Source of the DNA: VXMF01 sp965206775
GTDB taxonomy: Bacteria; Acidobacteriota; Terriglobia; Bryobacterales; UBA6623
Length of the DNA: 64,000 nt
NCBI GenBank assembly: GCA_965206775.1
Contig: CBDBKU010000002.1
Span: forward strand, 2,232,001-2,296,000
Direction of reading: 5' to 3'
In this document: positions 8,525-16,395 of the stretch, piece by piece
Numbering within the stretch: the stretch's first letter is position 1
Layout: every line of letters starts with the position of its first letter
Program-made: the position numbers and the translations under genes
The notes under the pieces: model-generated
The model's input: only the letters and a program-made list of their open reading frames with translations
Databases searched by the model: none
What the model was told of the DNA's origin: nothing

Positions 8525-9508
8525 GAGGAACGCCATCACCCCTCGATCCTCCTTCCACGGCCGCGTCGGTCCCTCCTCGACCGCATCGCAGAGTGCCATC
8601 GCCCGCGCCTTCATCTCGAGGTCGATCTCGGCGTAGATGTTGGTTGTATCGAGACTGACATGGCCGAGCCAGGCACGTATGGTATTGAGATCGACTCCGG
8701 CGCGTACGAGGCTGCAAGCAGCCGTGTGTCGAAGCACATGCGGGGTTGTCGTCTTCCCGGACAGTTCCGGCACTGCCGCTGCACAGCGCTCGACCACGCG
8801 ATAGATGCCGAAGCGGGTATAGGCCCTGCCGTAGCGGCTGGAGAACACGGGGTCGCCGTTTGAGCGCCCTGCTGTCTGTTCCGCCACCACCCGTTCGGTT
8901 TCCTTCCACAGCGGGCATTGGCGGACTTTGCCGCCCTTGCCATGGAGAGTGGCAAGGGCAGAGCCTCCGTTTCTTTGGCTGAACGCAATGTCGGCGATCC
9001 GGAGCCCGGAGGCCTCCGAGACGCGGGCACCGGTGTTCACGAGGAAGATCAGGATGGCGTGTTCGGTGCGGCCCCTTGGCGTTTTCCTGTCGGGGGCGGC
9101 AAGGAGGGCGTCCGTCTCCGCCCGGGTCAGCCAGGCGACCGGCTTCGGCGCTGCCCGCTTCACCGGGATGGCGCGGATGTGGCCGCACCAGGCGACCAGG
9201 GCGGGGTCGCGGCTGGCCACGAAGCGGGCGAAGGCGCGAACGGCGGTCAGGCGCCGGTTCCGGGTCTCCACGGAGCAGCCACGCTCCGTCTCGACATGGT
9301 CGAGGAAGGCGCGCAGCCTTTCGGCGGTGAGATCGTCGATGACCAGCCGGTCGATCGGTTTCCGGGCTCCTGCGCTGATGAATGGCAGCAAGAGGGTGAA
9401 CGTATCCCGATAGCTCTGTCGGGTGTTCTCCGCCAGGTTCCGTTCACTGACGATGTGCTCTTCGAGGTAGCGCCGGAGCCACGCCCCCATTGTCCTGCAA
9501 TCACGCAT
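8513..9508 (-). CDS. RIT tyrosine recombinase, third gene of the trio
   Basis: 331 residues. An N-terminal SAM-like core-binding domain (about 1-110) is followed by a phage-integrase catalytic domain. Visible catalytic residues are Arg in NTGARVSE, His-x-x-Arg in HVLRHTAA, His in WLGHVSLD and the nucleophile Tyr in NIYAEID. It starts at ATG 9508 and overlaps the end of the second recombinase gene by 8 bp, so the trio is translationally coupled. In RIT elements three adjacent, dissimilar tyrosine recombinases of one orientation move as a unit between terminal inverted repeats. Confidence 0.85.
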   Translation of the reverse strand: MRDCRTMGAWLRRYLEEHIVSERNLAENTRQSYRDTFTLLLPFISAGARKPIDRLVIDDLTAERLRAFLDHVETERGCSVETRNRRLTAVRAFARFVASRDPALVAWCGHIRAIPVKRAAPKPVAWLTRAETDALLAAPDRKTPRGRTEHAILIFLVNTGARVSEASGLRIADIAFSQRNGGSALATLHGKGGKVRQCPLWKETERVVAEQTAGRSNGDPVFSSRYGRAYTRFGIYRVVERCAAAVPELSGKTTTPHVLRHTAACSLVRAGVDLNTIRAWLGHVSLDTTNIYAEIDLEMKARAMALCDAVEEGPTRPWKEDRGVMAFLRSL

Positions 9509-10451
9509 CTTGATCTCCCTTCATGTAGTGTTCATAGCGGAGCGATGCCTGAACGAGCCTTTCCGGGGTCATGCTCAGGTAGACTTGGGTTCCGGCCGGG
9601 TTCCTGTGACCGAGGTCGGTGGAGAGCACCGGCAACAGTCGCTGCACGTCGGCGCCCTGCCGGTACCAGGCGTTCAGCCGTCCGACGGCGAATCCGTGCC
9701 GGAACGAATGCAGGCAGGGACCCCGGCACCTGCTGTCCCCGCCGCCGATCCCGGCATCGCGGAGCAGCTTGGCGAAGACATTCCTGACGACTCCCGCCAA
9801 CAGGGGTGTTCCGTCACGGTTCGCGAGGAAGGCCGAATCCCGTCCCTCCGGCTGCGGGCGCCGCAGGCGCCTGGCGGCGTGGTCGCGCAACACATGGGCG
9901 AGCCGTTCCCCGACCGGAACCAGGCGCGACTTGTAGAACTTCGAATCGCGAACGGTGAGCACCGCGTCATCAAGGTCGACATCCGCGAGCGTCAGTCGGA
10001 GCGCTTCGCCGCTGCGCAGTCCGGATCCGTGCAGCAGCAGGATCAAGGTCCTTAGGGTGTCGCCGTCCAGTTGCCTTGCACGGGCGCGGGAGGCTGCGGT
10101 CGAGCCGAGAAGACGCCGAACTTCGTCCCCAGTGTAAATGTAGGGCGGCAGGGGCGCCGATGCCCTCGGCTCGCTCTCCCGTTCGGGCAGCGGAAACCGG
10201 GTCGCGTGGCCGCGACTGATGGCAAAGCGGTACAATCCAGACAGAGCAGTGTACTTGGCATTCCGATAGCTGGTCGGCGGTCGGGTCCCTGCGAGGAAGG
10301 TACGGACCGCGTCCCTCGTGACCGCATCGCAGGGGGCATCCGCATCGACCCCCTTCAGGAACCGACGCAGTATCCTGGCACCGTCATCGAACTTCGTGCC
10401 GTGGGATCGCCGCCAGAGGATGTACGTGTCGATGGCCTCGCCCAGAGTCAT
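9501..10451 (-). CDS. RIT tyrosine recombinase, second gene of the trio
   Basis: 316 residues starting at ATG 10451, which overlaps the stop of the first recombinase gene (ATGA). The catalytic set is Arg in GSGLRSGE, Lys in the SKFYKSRLV hairpin, His-x-x-Arg in HSFRHGFA, His in LGHRNPAG and Tyr in QVYLSMTP. A longer open frame upstream (to 10682) is only the antisense extension into the first gene and is not used. Confidence 0.85.
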   Translation of the reverse strand: MTLGEAIDTYILWRRSHGTKFDDGARILRRFLKGVDADAPCDAVTRDAVRTFLAGTRPPTSYRNAKYTALSGLYRFAISRGHATRFPLPERESEPRASAPLPPYIYTGDEVRRLLGSTAASRARARQLDGDTLRTLILLLHGSGLRSGEALRLTLADVDLDDAVLTVRDSKFYKSRLVPVGERLAHVLRDHAARRLRRPQPEGRDSAFLANRDGTPLLAGVVRNVFAKLLRDAGIGGGDSRCRGPCLHSFRHGFAVGRLNAWYRQGADVQRLLPVLSTDLGHRNPAGTQVYLSMTPERLVQASLRYEHYMKGDQDA

Positions 10452-11692
10452 GACAGGTCTCCCGGATCGCAATCCGCAACCTCGCGCAGGGCCTTGAGAT
10501 CGATTCTTGCGTAGATCGCCGTGGTGGAGGGGCTGCGGTGGCCGAGATAGTCTCCGATCACCTTCATCGACATCCCCTGGTCGAGAAGGTGCTGGGCTGC
10601 CGCATGGCGCAGCGCATGCGCCCCGCGACACGGTGCCCGTATGCCGAGGCGGTCTGCGCGACGCCTGACGACACCGGAGCAAGCACGACTGTCGATCGCC
10701 TGGAACGGGGCCTTGAGGGTGAGGAACAGGGTCCGGTCAGGATGTCGGGGACGGACCTCGCGAAGATAGCGCAGGAGCGCGTGTCCGGCAGCGGGCGAGA
10801 GCGGAAGGAGACGCGTGGTTCCCGGCTTCGGGCAGCGGACGCGAAGCGTCTCCTCCAGCCAGTCGACATCGTCAAGCCGCAGGCCGGCGACCTCGCCGGA
10901 CCGGAGACCGTAGGTGATCAACAGCATCAGCATGGCCCGGTCGCGGATATCGGACGGCTGGTCGCCCTCGGTCGTGGCCAGCAGGCGAAGGACATCGCCG
11001 CGGGCGAACCCGCGCGGGATACCGGTCTCCGCATACACCCGGGGCGGCACGATCGCCACGGACAGGTCCGGTGTGCACAAGCCGCGGGATTCTGCGAAGA
11101 GGAAGAAAGCGCGAAGACGCCGCGCGTAGATGTTCCGCGTCCTCCGGCCGAGCTGTCTCTCGGCGTACCATGCGGCGCATGTTCGGTCGATGTCGGAGAT
11201 GGTGATTGCAGACAGGACGGTGCCGCCCGGAGCAAGCCGGTCGAAGAAGTCTTCGACGACCCGACGTAGAGCACCGACGGTTGTCTGCGAGAGCCCGCGG
11301 TCTCGGCGCATCCAGTCCACCCAGACATCGAGTTCGACGGCATGGGAGTGGCGCACCGCTCCCGGCTCTTCCAGCCGGCCGAGGAACCGCATCCACCGCA
11401 CGGCGTTAGCAACAAAAACCTTGATGACACTGGCCGACGCCTGTCGGGGAAATCCTGACCCGCCCCCAGCCGAACGGACCGCGGCCTCGATCCGGACAAC
11501 GCTGACCGACTGGTCGTCGGTCAGTTCCAGGAGCCGAACCAGGCGTAGCTGGCTGCACGCATGATGCCGCAGGGAGGTTGTCCCGGATCCGGATTCCCGT
11601 AGATGGTGCAGAAAGCTCAGCCGCTCATCGGCAAGCGGCGCCGAGCTGTACGCCTCAATCGTATCGGGACATTTGAACAGATTGTCGAACAT
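10448..11692 (-). CDS. RIT tyrosine recombinase, first gene of the trio
   Basis: 414 residues from ATG 11692, preceded by AAGGAGAG at ideal spacing. A longer frame to 11821 only reads into the terminal repeat. The N-terminal extension and core-binding domain occupy about 1-215 and the catalytic domain about 225-405. Key residues are Arg in TYGLRSGE, His-x-x-Arg in HALRHAAAQ, His in LGHRSPST and Tyr in AIYARID. This is the longest member of the trio, and the three products are clearly different from each other, as expected for RIT. Transcription probably begins just inside the right terminal repeat. Confidence 0.85.
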   Translation of the reverse strand: MFDNLFKCPDTIEAYSSAPLADERLSFLHHLRESGSGTTSLRHHACSQLRLVRLLELTDDQSVSVVRIEAAVRSAGGGSGFPRQASASVIKVFVANAVRWMRFLGRLEEPGAVRHSHAVELDVWVDWMRRDRGLSQTTVGALRRVVEDFFDRLAPGGTVLSAITISDIDRTCAAWYAERQLGRRTRNIYARRLRAFFLFAESRGLCTPDLSVAIVPPRVYAETGIPRGFARGDVLRLLATTEGDQPSDIRDRAMLMLLITYGLRSGEVAGLRLDDVDWLEETLRVRCPKPGTTRLLPLSPAAGHALLRYLREVRPRHPDRTLFLTLKAPFQAIDSRACSGVVRRRADRLGIRAPCRGAHALRHAAAQHLLDQGMSMKVIGDYLGHRSPSTTAIYARIDLKALREVADCDPGDLS

Positions 11693-11727
11693 GATCGTCT
11701 CTCCTTGGAATTCAAAACGACGATCAT

Positions 11728-11834
11728 CGGTCACTCTGAGCGCAGAAAGGAATGTTGCGGAGAGTCCGGGTTCACCGCTGAGAGACAAGCGCATTCCGGC
11801 GCATCGCAACATTCCCCGCACCGCAACATGTCAC
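11728..11834. repeat. Right terminal inverted repeat of the RIT element
   Basis: Inverse of 8418-8524. The inner edge is sharp: outside it the two flanks are the same transposon sequence, while inside, at 11727 and 8525, the sequences are unrelated. Confidence 0.65.
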
Positions 11835-12293
11835 CATGCGCCCCACTGCGGCCTCGACGGCGAAACGCCTCTGGACCGCCTGGCACGGGTCAGTGACAAC
11901 GTGCGCTATGCCGGACCCGACATCGACCTGGGGTGGATCTTCAGCTACCGCTTCGTGCGCCGCGTCAGCCGCGCCCGCACGGTCAACCTGCGGGGCCTCC
12001 AGTACGAGACCGTGGCCGGCCTGGCCGGCCAGAAGGTCACCTTGGTGGTCGAGCCCGACGCGCCCCCCGGGCGGGCCCTGACGGTCCTGCACGAGGACGG
12101 CGAAACCAGCCAGGCGACCCTGGTCGATCTGGAGGTCAACGCCCGCGCGCGACGCAGTCGGCCGCCCGTTGCGGACCAGCCGAAGACTCCCGCCCGGCCC
12201 GAGACCTCCGCCCGGCCCCGCTCCCCGGCCAAGCAGCAGCTCCGGTTGCGCCATCTGGCCTCCCAGCCATCCGACTCCCGAGGAGCAACCCTG
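11835..12293 (+). pseudogene. Mu-type transposase C-terminal fragment (right, inverted copy)
   Basis: Same C-terminal barrel fragment as at 7959-8416, with scattered substitutions. An extra base near the end (CGAGG against CGGG in the left arm) removes the stop, so the frame continues straight into the ATPase gene, giving an artificial fusion. Confidence 0.65.
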
Positions 12294-13114
12294 ATGTACC
12301 GCCAGCATTTCGGCCTCGCCTGCCTGCCCTTCGAATCCCCCGCCCGCAGCTCCGAGCTGTTCCCCTCCGAGGCCGCTACCCTGGAGACCGAGTCCCGCCT
12401 GCAAGCACCTGCTCGACCTGCGCGGGATCGGCCTGCTCACCGGCGAGCCCGGCAGCGGCAAGACCAGCGCCTGCCGCCGCGTCACCGACCAGCTCCATCC
12501 CGGCCTGTACCGCATCTGCTACCTCACGACTGACGACCGGAACCGTGATCGACACCTACCAGGTGGTGGGCTGGGCGCTGGGACTCGAAACACCGCGTTA
12601 CCGCGCCCCGGCCAGCCAACGTCATCCGGCAACGAGAGTCCAGCGTCTCTGCGAGGCCAAGCAAGCTCCCCGTGCTGATCGTCGACGAGGCTCAGTCACC
12701 TGCGCCACGAGGTGCTCGAAGAACTCCGCTTGCTGACCAGTTTCGGCATGGACTGCGCGAGCGCCTGCCTGTGCCTGTTGCTGGTCGGCCAGAGCGAGTT
12801 GCGGCAGCGGGTGGCGACTGGCGCACCACGAAGCGCTCGACCCAGCGCATCGTGGTGCGCTACCACCTCAACGTGGCCTGCAGCCGCGACGAGCTCGAGC
12901 CCTACTTGCAACACGCCCTCGCAGCTGGCCGGCTGCGAGCTTGCCGCTGTTCGAACCGGCCGCCTGCCAGGCGCTGTTCCAGGCCTCCCACGGCCTGCCC
13001 CGGCAGGTCAGCGCACTGGCCCACTATGCCCTGGCCGCGGCCGCCCTCGGCGCAGGCCTCGCGCGGTCAGCGCCGAGCACGTCCAGCCAAGCCTGCCACG
13101 AGGTCCGTCCGTGA
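12294..13114 (+). pseudogene. ExeA-like ATPase of the transposon (right copy, broken)
   Basis: Homologous along its length to the intact gene at 7162-7959, including the start MYRQHFGLACLPF, the Walker A segment around GEPGSGKTS and the QVSALA-like lid. At least six small indels after about 12400 scatter it over three frames. No functional product can be made. Confidence 0.75.
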
Positions 13115-14024
13115 CTCGCCCGGCCGCCGCCTGGCACTCAGCAACTCCGCGAGCGTGCCGAGCGTGTCCGCGACTGCGCCCTGGAGCCGCTCGCCGAGCG
13201 CCTCGGCTATGCCAGCCCGACCCGCGCCACCGCCGGCCGCTGGCGACGCCCCGGCTCGGTGCTGAGCATCCGCGGCACCAAGTTCTTCGACCACGCCTGC
13301 GGCCACGGTGGCGGCGGGGCGATCGATCTGGTCATGCACGCCCGTCAGCAGCGGCTTCCGCGAGGCCGTCGAGTTCCTCGCCGACGCCCCGCCGACGCCC
13401 CGGACGAGCCGGCCCCCGCACCCGTCCGCTGCCGCGCTGCGCCTGCCCGACCCCGTCGAACGGCCAACTGGCCGCCCGTGCGGGACTTCCTCGCCCGCGC
13501 TCCGCGGCCTCGACCCGGCCCTGCTGGAGCAGTGCCGACGCGCCGGCACGCTCTACGCCGACTCGCCGCCGCAACGCCGTCTTCACCTGCCGCGACCGCT
13601 CACGGCACCACCGCCGGTGCCGAACTCGTCGGCACCGCGCCCGCTCCCCGACGGCTCCACCTTCAAGGGCCTCGCTGCCGGCTCCCGCCGCGACCGTGGC
13701 GGCTTCTGGCTGACCACCGGGTCCGCCCCGCCCGCCGCCGTCCTGCTCACCGAGAGTGCCGTCGATGCCCTCTCCGCCGTCTTGCTGCCCGCCCCCGACC
13801 TGCCCCCCGACTGCCTCGTCGCTTCCACCGCCGGCACCGCCCGCCGCCTGCCCCGCTGGCTCCACGCCTTCCAGCACCTCCCCCTGCTGTGCGGCTACGA
13901 CGCCGATCCCGCTGGCGACCAGGCCGCCCGCGCCCTGCGCCGCCAGCATCCCCGCCTGCACCGCCTGCGCCCCCACGGCGCCAAGGATTGGAACGACCTG
14001 TTGCAACTGCTCGCTCCCTGCTAG
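13111..14024 (+). pseudogene. TOPRIM primase-like protein (right copy, broken)
   Basis: GTG 13111 overlaps the ATPase stop. Allowing one indel, the first residues read VTRPAAAWHS and then LRERAERVRDCALEPLAERL, a 5' end that the left copy lacks. Frameshifts follow up to about 13620. The last 400 bp, including CGYDADPAGD and GAKDWNDLL, match the left arm. This copy is useful for reconstructing the ancestral gene. Confidence 0.7.
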
Positions 14025-14219
14025 CACCCATCCAGCCCGGACCAAACGCACCATCGCCACCGTTCCGGCCTCCCCGCAAACGCCCCGACTCTGCCGTCAA
14101 ACCCCCTGTCGACAGGGCCCTTCCTACCTGTCACACATCACAAACAATCCGGAAAAACTCCCCCTCCTGCTGCCAGAATAATCTGAAAATCTGCCGCCGG
14201 AAGACTCCGGGATTCAACA

Positions 14220-14416
14220 GACGGGCGCTGCACTACGGGACGGTCAGCTACGCCAGCATCAAGGCGATGCTGGCGAGCGGGGCGGACCGGCAGCCGCTGG
14301 AGGGCGAGCCCGAGCCGTCCGCTGGCGAGCCGGTCGAGCACGACAACGTGCGCGGCGGCCGCTACTACGGGGAGGCGCCCTCCGGTGGCAGGAGCCAGGA
14401 GGAGCGGAGATGCTAG
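14220..14416 (+). pseudogene. istA: IS21-family IstA transposase, 3' part (split by the 8.1 kb element)
   Basis: Encodes RRALHYGTVSYASIKAML and an acidic tail ending RSQEERRC, the typical C-terminus of IstA. It completes the gene that begins at 4972. The TAG at 14414-14416 overlaps the istB ATG (ATGCTAG), the normal IS21 arrangement. Confidence 0.85.
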
Positions 14417-15177
14417 TGCAACCAACGCTGGAGCAGCTGTACGCCATGCGGCTGAACGGCATGGCGGAGGCGTTCCGCCGGCAGCTGGAGGACCCGGCCG
14501 CGAGCGAGCTGGCCTTCGAGGAGCGCTTTGCGCTGCTGGTCGATTCGCAGTGGACGTGGAAGCAGAGCCGGGCGCAGACGCGGCGCCTGGCGCTGGCGAA
14601 GCTGAAGCAGCAGGCGTGCGTGGAGGACATCGACTTCCGGCATCCGCGCGGGCTGGAGCGGGGGCGCTGGATGAGCCTGGCGCACGAGTCGGCCTGGATC
14701 CGGCGCAAGCAGAACGTCGTGCTGGTCGGCCCGACCGGAGTCGGGAAAAGCTTCCTGGCGTGCGCCCTGGCGCAGAAGGCCTGCCGCGACGGCTTCAGCG
14801 CTCTCTACACGCGGGCGCCGCAACTGTTCCGGGACCTGCAGGCGGCGCGTGCCGAAGGCAGCCTGACGCGCCTGCTGGAGAAGCTGGCGCGCATTGACGC
14901 GCTGGTGGTCGACGATTTCGCCCTCGCTCCGATGACGGAACTGGAGCGGCGCGACTTCCTCGATATCTGCGACGACCGCTTCCGGCTGCGCTCGACGATT
15001 CTCACCTCGCAGCTGCCGACGGATCTGTGGCACGGCCCGGTCGGCGATCCGAGCGTGGCCGATTCGATCCTGGATCGCATGGTGCATAACGCGCACCGCT
15101 TCGAACTGCGCGGCGAGTCGCTGCGCAAGCTCCAGGGCCGCGCCGAGATCGCGGCCGCGGAAGGAGAGCAGTCATGA
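14410..15177 (+). CDS. istB: IS21-family IstB helper ATPase
   Basis: A 255-residue IstB-type AAA+ ATPase. The N-terminal helical domain (LEQLYAMRLNGMAEAF) is followed by Walker A GPTGVGKS (residues 107-114), Walker B ALVVDDFALAPM and a sensor segment around STILTSQLP. IstB assists IstA in target capture and strand transfer. The gene is intact, overlaps istA upstream and overlaps the third gene downstream by 4 bp (ATGA). Confidence 0.9.
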   Translation: MLVQPTLEQLYAMRLNGMAEAFRRQLEDPAASELAFEERFALLVDSQWTWKQSRAQTRRLALAKLKQQACVEDIDFRHPRGLERGRWMSLAHESAWIRRKQNVVLVGPTGVGKSFLACALAQKACRDGFSALYTRAPQLFRDLQAARAEGSLTRLLEKLARIDALVVDDFALAPMTELERRDFLDICDDRFRLRSTILTSQLPTDLWHGPVGDPSVADSILDRMVHNAHRFELRGESLRKLQGRAEIAAAEGEQS

Positions 15178-15956
15178 GGGCGGGCTACCGGCTCAAGCGC
15201 CGGCGCGGGTTCTTCGCCGCCGGAGTCGAGTTCGAGCGGGCCTCGCGCGAATTGAGCGACGGTGCCTTCAAGGTGTTCGTGCACGTGTGCCTGCAAGCGG
15301 AACGCGCCAGCGGGCGGCTGGCCTTCGAACGCGCCGATCTGGCGCTCCGCCTGAGCAAGAGCCGCAGCGCGCTCGGGCGCCACCTGCGCGAACTGGTCCG
15401 CGCCCGGGTCTGCGACCTCGAGACCGCTCCCAACCAGCACTGCGGCTCGGTGCTGGCCGTGCGGGCCGAATACTGGCCCTACCGCGCCGCGAGCGCCCCG
15501 CCGGCAGATCCTCCGGATGCCGCTGCCAGGGCCTACGTCGGGACCGTGCGCCAGGCCTTCCTCGGCCCCGCCTGCGTGCAGGCGGCCTTCGGCCCCGCCG
15601 ACGAGCGTCTCGCCGCTGCCTGGCACGCCGCCGGCGTGCCCTTGGCCACCGTCCGGCGCGCCATCCTGCTCGGCTGCGTGCGCAAGTCGATGTCGCTGAT
15701 CGACCGGCCCGCCGCGCAGCCCGTGCGCAGCCTCCGCTTCTTCGAAGCGTTGCTGCGCGAAGTTGAGCGCGAGCGATTCCCCGACTCCTACTGGCAGCAC
15801 CTGGAGTTCAATCTCGGACGCTGCGAGGACTACTGGCGGCACAAGCCCGACACCGCGCCGGGTCGTGCCCGACCGAATTTGGAACAGGCAAGCTCCCGGC
15901 CCAAGGCCGAGGCTTCCTCCCACGACCCTCTGCACACGAAAGGAAAGACGAGATGA
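15174..15956 (+). CDS. Third gene of the IS21-like element, winged-helix/replication-initiator-like protein
   Basis: A 260-residue basic protein. The N-terminal part (about 15-90: ELSDGAFKVFVHVCLQA, LALRLSKSRSALGRHLREL) has the pattern of a winged-helix DNA-binding domain of the kind found in plasmid replication initiators. The middle is alanine/arginine-rich and helical, and the C-terminus is low complexity. Translational coupling to istB and a position before the right-end repeats place it inside the element. Standard IS21 elements have only istA and istB, so its role is unknown; it could be a DNA-binding accessory factor. A 5'-truncated duplicate lies at 54371-54873. Confidence 0.65.
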   Translation: MRAGYRLKRRRGFFAAGVEFERASRELSDGAFKVFVHVCLQAERASGRLAFERADLALRLSKSRSALGRHLRELVRARVCDLETAPNQHCGSVLAVRAEYWPYRAASAPPADPPDAAARAYVGTVRQAFLGPACVQAAFGPADERLAAAWHAAGVPLATVRRAILLGCVRKSMSLIDRPAAQPVRSLRFFEALLREVERERFPDSYWQHLEFNLGRCEDYWRHKPDTAPGRARPNLEQASSRPKAEASSHDPLHTKGKTR

Positions 15957-16050
15957 TGATGACCATCCCTCCCCGGCCATCCGGGGATCCACTTGACGGA
16001 GGCGCTACCGGTACGGCATCCTGAGTCCGCCAGCGTCGCTTCGCTCCGAA

Positions 16051-16145
16051 GTGTTCACGTTCCTTCGGAACAGGTGTTCACGATGGATCGGAATGAGCGT
16101 TCACGTTCCTTCGGAATGAGCGTTCACATTCGCCGGAATACGCAC
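16051..16145. repeat. Right-end repeat cluster of the IS21-like element
   Basis: Four direct units of 22-24 bp starting near 16051, 16074, 16098 and 16120, each of the form G(T/C)GTTCACGTTCCTTCGGAA. The same cluster closes the partial copy at 55062. These are likely IstA-binding sites. Confidence 0.7.
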
Positions 16146-16149
16146 GAAG

Positions 16150-16341
16150 TGGGACCGGGATCGCCCACGCAGCGCCTGGCGTGACTTCAAATTCGTTTGG
16201 AACCAGGTGCAACGAGCGATCGAGCCGCCGATTCCGCTGTCGCAGACACTCGCTGACTGGCAGGCGATTTCGGCGGAACTAGCGGAGAATCCTCGGAAGC
16301 GCCGATCACAGATGGCGGATTTCTTTGGTGGCGATCAATAA
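16150..16341 (+). pseudogene. C-terminal fragment of an unidentified protein cut by the IS21 right end
   Basis: Immediately outside the IS21 end, an open frame reads WDRDRPRSAWRDFKFVWNQV and continues through a helical segment (LADWQAISAELAENPRKRR) to TAA at 16339-16341. Codon usage and residue pattern look like real coding sequence. It has no start and was probably truncated by the insertion. I do not recognise the family; a transposase C-terminus is one possibility. Confidence 0.45.
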
Positions 16342-16351
16342 GTTAGCGCAT

Positions 16352-16395
16352 ATGCCCCTCCCCCCCCGCTGCCCGCGCCCTTCCAGCCGCAGATA
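16352..16395 (+). promoter_or_regulatory. ATG plus C8 homopolymer upstream of the barrel protein, possible slippage site
   Basis: ATG 16352 is followed by CCCCTCCCCCCCC, with C8 at 16360-16367. Its frame hits TAG at 16394, but gaining one base in the tract would fuse it to the 16396 frame. No good ribosome-binding site is seen, so this is only suggestive. Confidence 0.3.

Larger units (their letters stand above)
6136..14219. mobile_element. 8.1 kb palindromic composite: RIT recombinase trio between two inverted transposon arms
   Basis: The unit begins TGTTGAATCCCG at 6136 and ends CGGGATTCAACA at 14219. From both ends inward, the same sequence runs in inverted orientation for about 2.4 kb: primase-like gene, ExeA-like ATPase gene, Mu-type transposase C-terminus, then a 107 bp inverted repeat. 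The centre (8525-11727) holds three tyrosine recombinase genes. The whole block splits istA of the IS21-like element. I find no clear target-site duplication (left flank CGGGG, right flank GACGG). Neither arm carries the catalytic part of the transposase. Confidence 0.8.
11728..14219. repeat. Right arm of the giant inverted repeat
   Basis: Inverted copy of 6136-8524. Between about 12390 and 13620 it carries many 1-2 base indels relative to the left arm, so its genes there are broken. It keeps the 5' end of the primase-like gene that the left arm has lost. Confidence 0.85.
4869..16145 (+). mobile_element. IS21-like element (istA-istB-third gene), interrupted by an 8.1 kb insertion
   Basis: Without the insertion at 6136-14219 the element is about 3.2 kb. 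At its left edge, 4869-4920 carries two copies of a unit like AGCGACAATTAAAA-TTCCGGGT. At its right edge, 16051-16145 carries four copies of a GTTCAC-GTTCC-TTCGGAA unit. Multiple subterminal repeats are usual for the IS21 family. Genes in order are istA (split), istB and a winged-helix-like third gene, each overlapping the next by a few bases. The right boundary is fixed by a second copy of the last 692 bp at 54371-55062. The left boundary is less certain because the left repeats are not an obvious inverted copy of the right ones. No target duplication was found. Confidence 0.7.

Noticed and set aside
10452..10682. N-terminal extension of the second RIT recombinase
   Set aside because: It overlaps the first gene in another frame; ATG 10451 with an ATGA overlap is the natural start.
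10538..11269. Forward open frame of 243 codons in the recombinase trio
   Set aside because: Antisense of the first RIT recombinase, which has all catalytic residues and a strong ribosome-binding site.
13259..14416. 385-codon forward frame spanning the right arm and the istA 3' end
   Set aside because: A chimera of shifted primase frames and the genuine IstA C-terminus; only the last about 65 codons are real protein sequence.
16051..16145. Spaced short repeats that could look like a mini CRISPR array
   Set aside because: Units abut without spacers, sit at an IS21 end and recur at another copy of that end; no cas genes.
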